From Acetobacteraceae bacterium (GTDB lineage: Bacteria; Pseudomonadota; Alphaproteobacteria; Acetobacterales; Acetobacteraceae), in assembly GCA_947478535.1 (NCBI GenBank), contig CANJXD010000184.1, positions 1-9,872 of the forward strand: a DNA stretch of 9,872 nucleotides, read 5' to 3'. The first letter of the stretch is position 1. The number at the start of each line of letters is the position of its first letter. Positions 1-7,452 of this stretch are shown here, one piece after another. The notes under the pieces are model-generated. The model did no database searches. It had not been told where the DNA came from and saw only the letters and a list, made by a program, of their open reading frames with translations. The position numbers were made by a program, and so were the translations under genes.

Positions 1-535
1 CGGTGCCGCTCTCACCGGTGATCATCACCGTCAGGTCGGTGGTCGTCAGCCGCGCGACCGTGCGGTAGAATTCCTGCATCGCGGCACTGCGGCCGACCAG
101 GGGCAGGCGCTCCTCCGGCTCGCTTTCATCCGGCGCTTCCGCGGCGCTGGGGGCGGACAGCGCGCGGCCGACAACGGCCAGCAATTCCTTCAGGTCGAAG
201 GGCTTCGGCAGGTAGTCAAAGGCGCCGCGCTGCGTCGCCTTCAGCGCGGTGGAGAAGGTGGATTGCGCGGACATCACGACAACCCGCAGATCCGGCCGGA
301 TGCGGCGGATGCGTGGCACCAGGTCCAGCCCGTTCTCATCCGGCATGATCACATCGGTGATCACCAGATCCCCTTCCCCATCCTCCACCCAGCGCCACAG
401 CGTGGCGGCGGAAGACGTGGCGCGGACATGGTAGCCGGACCGGCCGAGCGCCTGGCTCAGCACGGTGCGGATGGCGCGGTCATCATCGGCGATCAGGATG
501 GTGCGCTGGGTGGCGGCGGTGGCGTCGCTCATCAT
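1..535 (-). CDS. ntrC: NtrC nitrogen-regulation response regulator (5' part, runs off the left edge)
   Basis: This is the sigma-54-dependent transcription activator that NtrB phosphorylates when nitrogen is short. Only the first 178 codons are in the window. Residues 12-125 form a receiver domain: acidic pocket D17-D19, phospho-acceptor D61 in [10 protein letters not shown], conserved T/S region at MSAQST (88-93), and K111 in YLPKPFD. A short acidic linker (about 127-143) leads into the AAA+ domain, which begins near [10 protein letters not shown]. The last readable residues are ITGESGT, the start of the Walker A motif (GESGTGKE in the family), so the ATPase core, the GAFTGA loop and the DNA-binding domain lie outside. 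The start is ATG at 535-533, overlapping the ntrB stop by ATGA; a second ATG follows directly at 532-530 and gives a protein one residue shorter. The placement directly behind ntrB and dusB supports NtrC over other sigma-54 activators such as NtrX. Confidence 0.93.
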   Translation of the reverse strand, partial: MMSDATAATQRTILIADDDRAIRTVLSQALGRSGYHVRATSSAATLWRWVEDGEGDLVITDVIMPDENGLDLVPRIRRIRPDLRVVVMSAQSTFSTALKATQRGAFDYLPKPFDLKELLAVVGRALSAPSAAEAPDESEPEERLPLVGRSAAMQEFYRTVARLTTTDLTVMITGESGT

Positions 536-1698
536 GCGGGATCCCCAAGGCGTCGCGGGGCCGAGGGCGGTACCGGCAGCGAAATTCGGAAGGAGGTGCG
601 GCCCGGGCGGCTGTCGCATTCGATCAGCGCCCCCTGGTCCGCGACGAGCTTGGCCACAAGCGCGAGGCCAAGCCCCTGCCCGCCCCGCTTGGTGGTCACG
701 AAGGGCTCAAACAGCGTCGCGCGGATTTCCTCGGGGATGCCTGGGCCATTGTCCCGCACGATCACCTGCAAGGGCAGGTGCACGCGCTCCAGGCTGCCCG
801 GCACGGCGATCCGCACCCCGTGGTGATAGGCGGTGGCGAGCATGATCTCACCCTCCCGCGGGTCCACCGCCTCGGCGGCGTTCTTCACCAGGTTCAGCAG
901 GATCTGCACCAGCAGGTCCCGGTTGCCCCAGACCGGCGGCAGGGAGGGATCGTATTCCTGATGAATCTTGAGGTGCGCCGCTAAGCCGGACAGCGCGATT
1001 CGCCGCACATGGTCCAGCACCTCATGGATGTTGAGCGCACCCTGTTCGACCGGGCGTTCGGAGAACATGTCCATCCGCTCGACCAGATTCTTGATGCGGT
1101 CGGTCTCGTCCTGGATCAGCAGGCACAATTCGCGGTCGCCCTCGCTGGCGCCCTGTTCCAGAAGCTGTGCTGCACCGCGGATGCCGGAAAGCGGGTTCTT
1201 CACCTCATGCGCCAGCATCGCCGCCATGGCGGAAGCCCCCCGCGCGGCGCCCCGGAAATTCAACTGCCGGTCCAGCATCTGCGCCGTCGATCCATCCTGC
1301 AGCGTCAGGATGATGGCGCCCGGCATTTCGGGCAGCGGCGCACCATGGGCGGTGACACCGAAGCGATGCAGGCGCGGGCTTTCCAGCGTCAGGTCATGGT
1401 CGGAAACCGGCGCGTCATGCGCCCTGACCTGCGCGATCAGTCCGAACAGGCGGTTGTCGTCCGGCAGCAGGTCTCGCATCGACATCTGGCGCAGCGGCCC
1501 GGCGGAGATGCGAAAGAACAGCTCCGCCGCCGGGTTGGCGAACAGGAACCGATCCTCGGAATCCAGCACAACGGCGGTGATGGGCAGCGCGCCGAGCACC
1601 GTCGCGGCATCGGGCGGCAGCAGCCGGGCGGAAGCGGCGGGGACCGGCCCCCCCACCCGGACGGCGCGGGTCAGGCGCGGGGCGAAAAGTCCCCTCAT
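532..1698 (-). CDS. ntrB: NtrB nitrogen-regulation sensor histidine kinase
   Basis: This is a cytoplasmic two-component histidine kinase (388 aa) that phosphorylates, and in the family also dephosphorylates, NtrC; PII proteins control it in known systems. Domains in order: a PAS-like sensor at about 33-135 (pattern [20 protein letters not shown]), then the dimerisation/phosphotransfer helix with H-box [12 protein letters not shown] and phospho-acceptor H164. The HATPase follows, with N-box NLVKNAAEA (N273), G1 box DNGPGIP (316-322), F-box FEPFVTTK (330-337) and G2 box GQGLGLAL (340-347). No transmembrane segment is visible, as expected for NtrB and unlike the membrane kinase NtrY. The ATG overlaps the dusB stop by 4 bp (ATGA) and the stop overlaps the ntrC start in the same way, so all three genes are probably translationally coupled. 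The first 30 or so residues are Arg/Pro-rich and not conserved in type, so a later start cannot be excluded. Confidence 0.95.
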   Translation of the reverse strand: MRGLFAPRLTRAVRVGGPVPAASARLLPPDAATVLGALPITAVVLDSEDRFLFANPAAELFFRISAGPLRQMSMRDLLPDDNRLFGLIAQVRAHDAPVSDHDLTLESPRLHRFGVTAHGAPLPEMPGAIILTLQDGSTAQMLDRQLNFRGAARGASAMAAMLAHEVKNPLSGIRGAAQLLEQGASEGDRELCLLIQDETDRIKNLVERMDMFSERPVEQGALNIHEVLDHVRRIALSGLAAHLKIHQEYDPSLPPVWGNRDLLVQILLNLVKNAAEAVDPREGEIMLATAYHHGVRIAVPGSLERVHLPLQVIVRDNGPGIPEEIRATLFEPFVTTKRGGQGLGLALVAKLVADQGALIECDSRPGRTSFRISLPVPPSAPRRLGDPA

Positions 1699-2783
1699 GC
1701 CGCCATCAGTTCCGCATCCTGCCGCCCACCGCGTTCCGGGCGCACGCCGCGCTCGATCAGCGGTTCGTAAAAGCCGCGCATGAGGTCGAGCACCGCCTCG
1801 ACGCTATCCGTGCGGTTCACCGCCGCGCGGAACTCGGCCGAGCCCGGCAGCCCTTTCGAGTACCAGGACACATGCTTGCGGGCGAGCCGCATGCCGGGGT
1901 CCCGCCCGTGATGGGCGAGCATGTCCTCGTAGTGGGACAGCAGCACCGCATATTGCTCGGCCAGCGTAGGCTCCGCCGGCAGGACGCCGGTTTCCAGAAA
2001 ATCCGCCACCTGCTTCGGCAGCCAGGGGCGGCCGTAGCAGCCGCGCCCGATCATCACCCCATCGGCGCCGGATTGGCGCAGCGCCTCCGCCGCATCCTCC
2101 GGCGTCAGGATATCGCCATTGACGATGACCGGCAGATCGACCGCCGCCTTCACCTGCGCGACGAAGGCCCAATCCGCGGTGCCGTTGTAGAACATCTGCC
2201 GCGTGCGGCCGTGCACCGTCACCAGCCGGATACCGCATTCCCGCGCGATCTGCGCCAGCTTCGGCGCGTTCAGGGAATTGTGGTCCCAGCCAATCCGCAT
2301 CTTCAGCGTGACCGGCACCGGCACTGCCTTGACCACGGCTTCCAGGATGCGCGCCGCGCCGATCTCATCGCGCATCAGCGCCGAGCCCGCGGATTGCCCG
2401 AGCGCCACCTTCTTCACGGGGCAGCCGAAATTGATATCGACGATCGCCGCGCCGTGCCCGACGACGAGCTTTGCCGCTTCCGCCATCACCGCCGGGTCGC
2501 ACCCCGCGAGCTGGACCGAGGCCGGCGCGCCGGAGCCATCGACCTCCACCATCTTCAGAGTGGTCCGGTTCTCCCGCACCATGGCATTGGAGGCGATCAT
2601 CTCGCTTACCACCAGCCCGGTGCCCTGGGCGCGGGCGAGGCGGCGGAAGGGCAGGTCTGTCACGCCGGACATGGGCGCGAGGATGACAGGCACCGCGATC
2701 CGCGCGCCGCCGAGATCGATCGGCTGAAGCTTCGGGACATTCGGCGTCGCGGAAGCAGTGTGCGGTGGGGTATTGATGCTCAT
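1695..2783 (-). CDS. dusB: tRNA-dihydrouridine synthase B (NifR3 family)
   Basis: This FMN-dependent enzyme reduces a specific uridine in the tRNA D-loop to dihydrouridine using NADPH. The 362-residue protein has a TIM barrel of normal family length. The FMN-binding start reads [16 protein letters not shown] (33-48), and the catalytic cysteine is C121 in [12 protein letters not shown]161 ([10 protein letters not shown]) and H191 (VHGRTR) are the flavin and tRNA contact positions. VNGDI (221-225) and GVMIGRG (242-248) bind the FMN phosphate. The C-terminal helical domain begins near residue 265. The ATG at 2783 is forced: in the same frame a TAA lies two codons upstream and there is no Shine-Dalgarno sequence. 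The gene heads the dusB-ntrB-ntrC operon, an arrangement known in alphaproteobacteria, where it was named nifR3 because it lies with the ntr genes; it is not itself a nitrogen regulator. Confidence 0.96.
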   Translation of the reverse strand: MSINTPPHTASATPNVPKLQPIDLGGARIAVPVILAPMSGVTDLPFRRLARAQGTGLVVSEMIASNAMVRENRTTLKMVEVDGSGAPASVQLAGCDPAVMAEAAKLVVGHGAAIVDINFGCPVKKVALGQSAGSALMRDEIGAARILEAVVKAVPVPVTLKMRIGWDHNSLNAPKLAQIARECGIRLVTVHGRTRQMFYNGTADWAFVAQVKAAVDLPVIVNGDILTPEDAAEALRQSGADGVMIGRGCYGRPWLPKQVADFLETGVLPAEPTLAEQYAVLLSHYEDMLAHHGRDPGMRLARKHVSWYSKGLPGSAEFRAAVNRTDSVEAVLDLMRGFYEPLIERGVRPERGGRQDAELMAA

Positions 2784-2792
2784 GATTTAAGC

Positions 2793-2821
2793 AATATAGC
2801 TGCGCCCTGCCGCGCGGGCAA
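2793..2821 (-). promoter_or_regulatory. Candidate sigma-70 promoter of dusB-ntrB-ntrC, placed for a leaderless transcript
   Basis: Reading on the minus strand, TTGCCC (2821-2816; 4 of 6 match to TTGACA) is followed after exactly 17 nt by TATATT (2798-2793; 5 of 6 match to TATAAT). Only nine bases separate the -10 box from the dusB ATG, so the transcript would begin within about 2-5 nt of the start codon. The AT-rich patch is conspicuous in an otherwise very GC-rich region. This is inferred from sequence match and spacing only. Confidence 0.5.
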
Positions 2822-2922
2822 TGCGAACCGCCCGAATTGCGCGATTATGGAGCAAAACCTCCCCATGCCCCGCACGCCGCTGGGCGCCCCCGCGCCGGTA
2901 TGCGCCGGCCCAGGCCTGCGGT

Positions 2923-2927
2923 AGAGG
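2923..2927 (+). promoter_or_regulatory. Ribosome binding site that decides the ispDF start
   Basis: AGAGG lies 7 nt before the ATG at 2935. It favours this start over an in-frame ATG at 2821, whose extra 38 residues match nothing in IspD and are Arg/Pro-rich like out-of-frame translation. Confidence 0.7.
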
Positions 2928-2934
2928 TAGCGCC

Positions 2935-4080
2935 ATGCAATGCGTGGCGCTCCTCATGGCGGCGGGCAGCGGCAGCCGGTTCGGCGCCGCCCAGCCGAAG
3001 CAATTGATCCTGCTGGCCGGGCGCCCCGTGCTGCGCCATGCCGCCGAAGCCCTGCTGCGGGAGGGAGGCGTGGATGCCATTCTGCCCGTCACCGCGCCGG
3101 AGTTGTTCGACACCGTCGCCGCCGCCCTCGAAGGCCTGCCCTGCCTGCCGCCCGTCGCCGGCGGCGCTACCCGCCAGGCCAGCGTCCGCGCTGGTCTCGA
3201 ATCCCTCGCTGCCAACCCGCCCGATATCGTCCTGGTGCATGACGCCGCCCGGCCGATCGTCCCGCCCGGCACGCTCGCCGCGCTGCGCGAAGCACTCTCC
3301 CGCCACCCCGGCGCCATCCCCGCCCAACCCGTGAGCGACACGCTGAAGCGCGGCGCGGCCGGTATCATCGAGGAAACGGTGCCCCGCGCCGGCCTTTACC
3401 GGGCCCAGACCCCCCAGGCCTTCCGCTTTGCCCCCCTGCTCGCCGCCCATCGCGGCGCTGCGGCGGAGGCGACCGATGACGCGCAGTTGCTGGAAGCCGC
3501 GGGGCTGGCGGTGGCGTTGGTCGCCGGGCATGAATCCAATGTGAAGATCACCTGGCCCGAGGACCTCGCCCGGGTGGAGGCCGCCATGACCCAGCCGATG
3601 ATCCCCCGTATTGGCACGGGCTTCGATGTCCATCGCCTCGTCGAGGGCCGCCCGATGATCCTCTGCGGCGTGACGATCCCCGGGCCGCTTGGTCTCGATG
3701 GGCATTCGGATGCCGATGTTGGCATCCACGCGCTGTGCGACGCGATCTACGGCGCGCTGGCGGAAGGCGATATCGGCCGCTGGTTCCCGCCTTCCGACAA
3801 CCAGTACAAGGACGCCGACAGCGCCCGCTTCCTGGTCCACGCCGCTGGCCGCATCGCCGCGCGCGGCGGGGTGCTGGCCAATGCCGACGTCACGCTGATC
3901 TGCGAACGCCCGAAGATCACCCCGCACGCGAGCGCGATGCGCGAACGCCTCGCCAGCCTGCTCGGCGTGCCGGTGGACCGCGTGTCCGTGAAGGCGACGA
4001 CCACGGAACGCCTGGGCTTCGCCGGGCGGGGGGAAGGCATAGCCGCGCAAGCTGCGGTTTCGGTGCTGGTCCCGGCTTAG
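2935..4080 (+). CDS. ispDF: Bifunctional IspD/IspF enzyme of the MEP isoprenoid pathway
   Basis: This 381-residue fusion carries two steps of isoprenoid precursor synthesis. The N-terminal IspD part (1 to about 220) couples CTP to 2-C-methyl-D-erythritol 4-phosphate. The C-terminal IspF part (about 224-381) makes the 2,4-cyclodiphosphate. IspD signs are the nucleotide-binding start [11 protein letters not shown] with PKQ (K22), HDAARP (102-107), RAQTPQAF (157-164), TDDA (180-183) and the lysine of NVKITWPED (K204). IspF signs are the metal site D231 and H233 in [10 protein letters not shown]265 in [23 protein letters not shown] (324-331), and the closing [15 protein letters not shown]. Both halves look complete and active. 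Fusion of these non-consecutive enzymes is known from alphaproteobacteria. The gene stands alone on the plus strand, divergent from dusB by 151 bp and convergent with the thiolase gene by 30 bp. I could not identify a convincing promoter for it in the divergent gap. Confidence 0.97.
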   Translation: MQCVALLMAAGSGSRFGAAQPKQLILLAGRPVLRHAAEALLREGGVDAILPVTAPELFDTVAAALEGLPCLPPVAGGATRQASVRAGLESLAANPPDIVLVHDAARPIVPPGTLAALREALSRHPGAIPAQPVSDTLKRGAAGIIEETVPRAGLYRAQTPQAFRFAPLLAAHRGAAAEATDDAQLLEAAGLAVALVAGHESNVKITWPEDLARVEAAMTQPMIPRIGTGFDVHRLVEGRPMILCGVTIPGPLGLDGHSDADVGIHALCDAIYGALAEGDIGRWFPPSDNQYKDADSARFLVHAAGRIAARGGVLANADVTLICERPKITPHASAMRERLASLLGVPVDRVSVKATTTERLGFAGRGEGIAAQAAVSVLVPA

Positions 4081-4110
4081 GGCGCGTCTCCGTCAGGGCG
4101 ACGCAACCCG

Positions 4111-5289
4111 TTACCCCACCCGTTCCAGGATGGAGCAGTAATTCGCTACCGCCGCGCCGCCCATGTTGAACACGCCGGCCCGGTCCGCCTTCGGCAACTG
4201 CATATCCCCCGCCTGCCCCGTCAGCTGCATCGCCGCCAGCACATGCATCGAAACCCCCGTCGCGCCGATCGGGTGGCCCTTCGACTTCAATCCGCCGGAG
4301 GGGTTTACCGGCAGGCGGCCATCCTTCGCCGTCCAGCCTTCCAGCGCCGCCCGCGCCCCCTGCCCTTCCGGCACGAGGCCCATCGCCTCGTATTCGATGA
4401 GCTCCGCCACCGTGAAGCAGTCATGCGTCTCGACGAAGCTCAGGTCGGACAGCGAAAGCCCGGATTCCGCCAGCGCCCGCCCCCAGGCCACCCGCGCGCC
4501 CTCAAAGCGGATGATGTCGCGCGATGCGATCGGCATCAGGTCCGTCGCCTGCGCGGCGGCGCGGAAGCGCACGGCTTTTCCGCCCGCCTGGGCCATCCCG
4601 CGCGCCGTTTCCTCATCCGTCAGGATCAGCGCCGCGGCGCCGTCGGACACCAGGCTGCAATCCGTGCGCTTCAGCGGCGGTGCGACGAAGGGATTCTTCT
4701 CGCTCTCCGCCCGGCAGAAAGCGAAGCCGAGGTCCTTGCGCATCTGGGCGTAGGGATTGGCGACCCCGTTCCTGTGGTTCTTCGCCGCGATTGCCGCCAG
4801 GGCGTCGGACTGGTCGCCATGCCGCTGGAAATAGGCCTCCGCGATCCGCCCGAAGACGCCGGCGAAGCCCGCGGGGATATCCCCCTCATCCTTCCGGTAG
4901 GAGGCGGACAGCAGGATCTCGCCCACCTGCGCGCCGGGCGTCGCCGTCATCTTCTCCGCGCCAACGACAAGCGCGAAGCGGCCGCGCTTGGCCGCCAGGA
5001 AGTCCATCGCGCCGTGGATCGCGGCGGTGCCGGTGGCGCAAGCATTCTCGTAGCGCGTCGTCGGCTTGAAGCGCAGCTCCGGCACGGAGTGCAGCAGCAG
5101 GGAGGAGAAGAAATCCTGCTTCGTGAAGCCGCCATTGAACACGCCGACAAAGGCGCCATCCACTTCATCCGCGCCGATGCCCGCATCATCGATCGCCGCG
5201 CGGGCGACGCGGCCGAACAGGCTTTCGATATCGGGGTCATCCAGCTTGCCGAAGGGCGTATGCGCCCAGCCGACGATGCAGGCGGTCAT
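4111..5289 (-). CDS. SCP2/SCPx-type thiolase (acetyl-CoA acetyltransferase family)
   Basis: This 392-residue enzyme of the sterol-carrier-protein-type thiolase branch cleaves or forms 3-ketoacyl-CoA. The nucleophile is C84 in ENACATGTAAI. The second catalytic motif is HDCF (H289, C291) and the third is GGLKSKGHPIGATG with H339. The C-terminal NMGGAAVANY block replaces the CxG motif of classical thiolases, as expected for this branch. All catalytic residues are present, so it should be a true thiolase, not an Ltp2-like aldolase. The start at 5289 is chosen because AAGGA lies 8 nt upstream and the family N-terminus (ACIVGWAHTPFGKLD) begins there. The reading frame stays open for 50 more codons, but those lie inside the crotonase gene and are Arg-rich. 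The crotonase stop is 4 nt upstream, so the two genes are surely co-transcribed. The chain-length specificity and pathway are unknown. Confidence 0.9.
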   Translation of the reverse strand: MTACIVGWAHTPFGKLDDPDIESLFGRVARAAIDDAGIGADEVDGAFVGVFNGGFTKQDFFSSLLLHSVPELRFKPTTRYENACATGTAAIHGAMDFLAAKRGRFALVVGAEKMTATPGAQVGEILLSASYRKDEGDIPAGFAGVFGRIAEAYFQRHGDQSDALAAIAAKNHRNGVANPYAQMRKDLGFAFCRAESEKNPFVAPPLKRTDCSLVSDGAAALILTDEETARGMAQAGGKAVRFRAAAQATDLMPIASRDIIRFEGARVAWGRALAESGLSLSDLSFVETHDCFTVAELIEYEAMGLVPEGQGARAALEGWTAKDGRLPVNPSGGLKSKGHPIGATGVSMHVLAAMQLTGQAGDMQLPKADRAGVFNMGGAAVANYCSILERVG

Positions 5290-5293
5290 GGCG

Positions 5294-6103
5294 CTATTCC
5301 TTCGATGCCAAGGGGGACCAGGATGGCTTGCGGCGTTCCTTGAAGCTGCCGATGCCTTCCGCCGATTCCGGATGCGTCGCACGCCGCGCGAACGCCTGGG
5401 CGCCGGCTTCCGCATAGGCCTCGGTCGAAACCGGGCCAAGCGCGGCCAGCAGCGCCTTCGTCTCCGCCAGCGCGCCCGGCGCGCCCTCCAGGATATCGGC
5501 GATCACCGCCTGGAGTTCGGCTTCCAGCGCCGCCGCATCCGCCAGCACCTTGTGCACGAGGCCGGTCCGCGCGGCTTCCGCCGCATCCAGCACATGGCCT
5601 TGCAGGCAGATGCGCGTTGCCTCGCTGCGGCCCATGCGGCGGACCAGCCAGGGCAGGATCTGCGCCGGCACCAGGCCGCGCCGCACCTCGGGCGCGGAGA
5701 AGCGCGCATCGGCCGAGGCCAGCGCGATATCCGCCGCCGTCACCAGGCCAAGCCCACCTGCGAAGGCGGAACCCTCCACCGCCGCGATCACCACCTGCGG
5801 CAATTCGGAAATCGCCGCGAAGCGCGCCCCCGTCGCCCGATTGCGCGCCTGCTGCTTCGCCAGCTTTGTCGCCGCATCCTCCACCGCGCCCACTTCGGTC
5901 AGGTCGAGCCCGGCGCAGAAATGCCCGCCGGCGCCGGAGATCACCAGGATGCGCGCCGAGGTGTCGGTGCGCAGCCCCGCCACCAGCTCATCCATTGCCG
6001 CCACCAGCGCCAGGCTCATCGCGTTGCGCCGGTGCGGGCGGTTCAGCACCGCGCGCACCACGGGGCCATCCCGCGTGATCAGGATGGGGTTCTCGTCGCT
6101 CAC
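5294..6103 (-). CDS. Enoyl-CoA hydratase/isomerase (crotonase) family protein
   Basis: This 269-residue crotonase-fold protein acts on a CoA thioester, most likely as hydratase or isomerase in a beta-oxidation-like route. The oxyanion-hole segments are visible: NRPHRRNAMS (21-30) with GGHFCAGLDL (59-68), and AFAGGLGLV (113-121). The catalytic glutamate matching E164 of rat enoyl-CoA hydratase is present as E139 in FSAPEVRRGL. The position of the second glutamate (E144 in rat) is glycine (G119). The stretch GLVPAQILPWLVRR recalls methylglutaconyl- or isohexenylglutaconyl-CoA hydratases, but this is only a resemblance. The C-terminus EGIGSFKERRKPSW is typical of the family. The start is GTG at 6103, overlapping the upstream deacylase stop by GTGA, with a GGAG upstream; longer in-frame readings run inside the deacylase gene and look like noise. 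It is followed 4 nt later by the thiolase. Confidence 0.9.
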   Translation of the reverse strand: MSDENPILITRDGPVVRAVLNRPHRRNAMSLALVAAMDELVAGLRTDTSARILVISGAGGHFCAGLDLTEVGAVEDAATKLAKQQARNRATGARFAAISELPQVVIAAVEGSAFAGGLGLVTAADIALASADARFSAPEVRRGLVPAQILPWLVRRMGRSEATRICLQGHVLDAAEAARTGLVHKVLADAAALEAELQAVIADILEGAPGALAETKALLAALGPVSTEAYAEAGAQAFARRATHPESAEGIGSFKERRKPSWSPLASKE

Positions 6104-7113
6104 AATCCGCTCTCCGTACCGAGGTGAAACAGGCAGTCGCCGCGCGCCGTCATGCCGGGCCAACGCTTGACCAGTACGACGCCATCCCGGGCGAAGGCCA
6201 CCGGGGTCGGGTCCCGCCACGGCGTTTCCGTGTGATGGATCAGCCCGGCCACTTGCCCGGCCGCCACTTCCTCCCCCGGTTCCGCCATCGGCTGGAACAC
6301 GCCCGGGTCGGGGGCGAAGACGTAGTAATCCGCGCCGCCGACGTCGAGGATGCGTGTGGCGGCCGGTGCCGGCCCCGCATCCCACCCAAGATCGACCACG
6401 CCGAGATGTCGCAGCGCCCCGGCAACGCCGCGTTCGGCCACCCGGATCGCTGCCGCCCCGGCATGGCCGCCACCGCCGAGTTCGGTCCCCAGATGCAGCA
6501 CACCGCGGCGATAGGCGGTATCGGACAGCGTCCGCCCCCCATTCGTCCCCGGCCGCACGATGTAGGACAGCGGCGCTCCGAAGGCTTTCAACAGTGCCAG
6601 GCTGCGCGCGAAATGCTCGGCATCGTCGCCGCGGCGGATCAGGGCGGAAGGCGCATACATCAGCGATGATCCGCCGGAATGCAGGTCCAGCACCGCATCC
6701 GCGCGGGGCAGCAGGTCCTCCGCGATATGGAAGGCGATCTGCTGGGTCACATCCCCCATCGGGTCCCCTGGGAACAGCCGGTTGAGGTTGCCGCCATCGA
6801 TGGGGCTGACGCGCCTTCCCGCCTGCGCCGCCGGGAAATTCGCCGCTGGCAGGATGATGAGCCGCCCCGTCACCTGCGCCGGCATGACCTCCCGGATCAC
6901 CCGGCCGAGCACGACCTGGCCTTCATATTCATCGCCGTGGTTGCCGGCGACGAGCAGCACTGTCGGGCCCGGTGACCCCACGATCACGCTGATGGGAATG
7001 GGAATCCAGCCATAGGCACTGTCATGCGTCGAATGCGGCAGGCGCAGAAAGCCATGCCGCTTGCCCGGCGAATCGAGGTCGATCTCGCAGGACAGCGTGC
7101 TGCGCGTGGTCAT
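6100..7113 (-). CDS. Zinc-dependent deacylase of the succinylglutamate desuccinylase/aspartoacylase family (DoeB-like)
   Basis: This 337-residue zinc carboxypeptidase-fold enzyme should hydrolyse an N-acyl amino acid or related amide. The zinc ligands are H59 and E62 in GNHGDEYEG and H145 in VLDLHSGG. R112 in GGNLNRLFPG is a likely substrate-carboxylate contact, and E211 in GTELGGGG is the probable general base. Residues about 255-337 form the C-terminal beta domain, with a biotinyl-like GEEVAAGQVAG turn. The pattern SAYGWIPIPI followed by NHGDEYEG, together with SPIDGGNLNRLFPG, resembles DoeB, the N-acetyl-diaminobutyrate deacetylase of ectoine breakdown. No other ectoine gene is in the window, so the substrate is open. 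The ATG at 7113 has GAGG 11 nt upstream, a long spacing. It begins a tight set with the crotonase (4-bp overlap) and the thiolase. A 63-bp gap separates it from the small membrane gene; I see no clear terminator there. Confidence 0.85.
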   Translation of the reverse strand: MTTRSTLSCEIDLDSPGKRHGFLRLPHSTHDSAYGWIPIPISVIVGSPGPTVLLVAGNHGDEYEGQVVLGRVIREVMPAQVTGRLIILPAANFPAAQAGRRVSPIDGGNLNRLFPGDPMGDVTQQIAFHIAEDLLPRADAVLDLHSGGSSLMYAPSALIRRGDDAEHFARSLALLKAFGAPLSYIVRPGTNGGRTLSDTAYRRGVLHLGTELGGGGHAGAAAIRVAERGVAGALRHLGVVDLGWDAGPAPAATRILDVGGADYYVFAPDPGVFQPMAEPGEEVAAGQVAGLIHHTETPWRDPTPVAFARDGVVLVKRWPGMTARGDCLFHLGTESGL

Positions 7114-7176
7114 GGGCGGCCCATCCTCGTTTCGGGCAGGCTCCGCCGGGGGCTGGGTGCCGTCAAGCCAGGAGCG

Positions 7177-7449
7177 TCAGCCCACCTTCCGCAGGCGATC
7201 GCGGATGATGGAGACGATGATCAGCGCGGCCCCGATGCCTGCCGGCAAGACCCAGGCCGGCGCTTCCAGCACGGGCAGCAGCACATACCACCAGAGCTCA
7301 GCGCCGAGATTGGCCTGCGACCACCCCTGCAACCACAGCAGGAAGCGCGGCGAGACGGCGTAGAGCACCGCGCTCAGCCGCGTCCACGCCCCCGACTGGA
7401 TGCCGAGGGCGAGGGAGAACAGAAGGAAAAGCAGGCCGATGCCGCGCAA
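7177..7449 (-). CDS. Small membrane protein of unknown function, 3 nt downstream of msrP
   Basis: I do not recognise a named family for this 90-residue protein. It shows one hydrophobic segment at about 4-18, a Trp-rich middle (GAWTRLSAVL, LLWLQGWSQ, ELWWYVLLP), a second hydrophobic segment at about 64-82, and a basic tail RDRLRKVG. By the positive-inside rule both ends would be cytoplasmic, with a loop of about 45 residues in the periplasm. The layout (W, P and Q spaced between two hydrophobic ends, then PAW) recalls small uncharacterised membrane proteins of other proteobacteria, but I cannot name one. The only plausible start is TTG at 7449, three bases after the msrP stop and in the same frame; GAGAGG lies rather far upstream (15 nt), so translation may depend on coupling to msrP. 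It has no His or Cys and is far shorter than MsrQ (about 200 residues), so it is not a haem partner of MsrP. The coding call rests on composition, position and the intact frame. Confidence 0.6.
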   Translation of the reverse strand: MRGIGLLFLLFSLALGIQSGAWTRLSAVLYAVSPRFLLWLQGWSQANLGAELWWYVLLPVLEAPAWVLPAGIGAALIIVSIIRDRLRKVG

Positions 7450-7452
7450 GGT

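Noticed and set aside
1872..2924. 350-codon plus-strand frame antisense to dusB
   Set aside because: It is His/Arg/Asp-rich without domains, and is a mirror of the conserved dusB coding strand.
2821..2934. N-terminal extension of IspDF from an ATG at 2821
   Set aside because: The extra residues are Arg/Pro-rich and unlike IspD; the AGAGG before 2935 and the family start support the shorter protein.
4084..4104. Possible bidirectional terminator between the convergent ispDF and thiolase genes
   Set aside because: Only a 5-bp stem (GCGTC/GACGC) with an 11-nt loop and no T-run; too weak to call.
5290..5439. 50-codon extension of the thiolase upstream of 5289
   Set aside because: It lies inside the crotonase coding region in another frame, is Arg-rich, and the AAGGA site fits the start at 5289.
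4243..6127. Two long plus-strand frames (4243-5343 and 5066-6127) antisense to the thiolase and crotonase
   Set aside because: Their composition is typical of antisense translation and no family motif is visible; both overlap well-supported enzymes.
7114..7176. Terminator or small gene between the 90-aa ORF and the deacylase
   Set aside because: Imperfect GC-rich complementarity only, no T-run and no ORF beyond a 4-codon stretch; nothing supportable.
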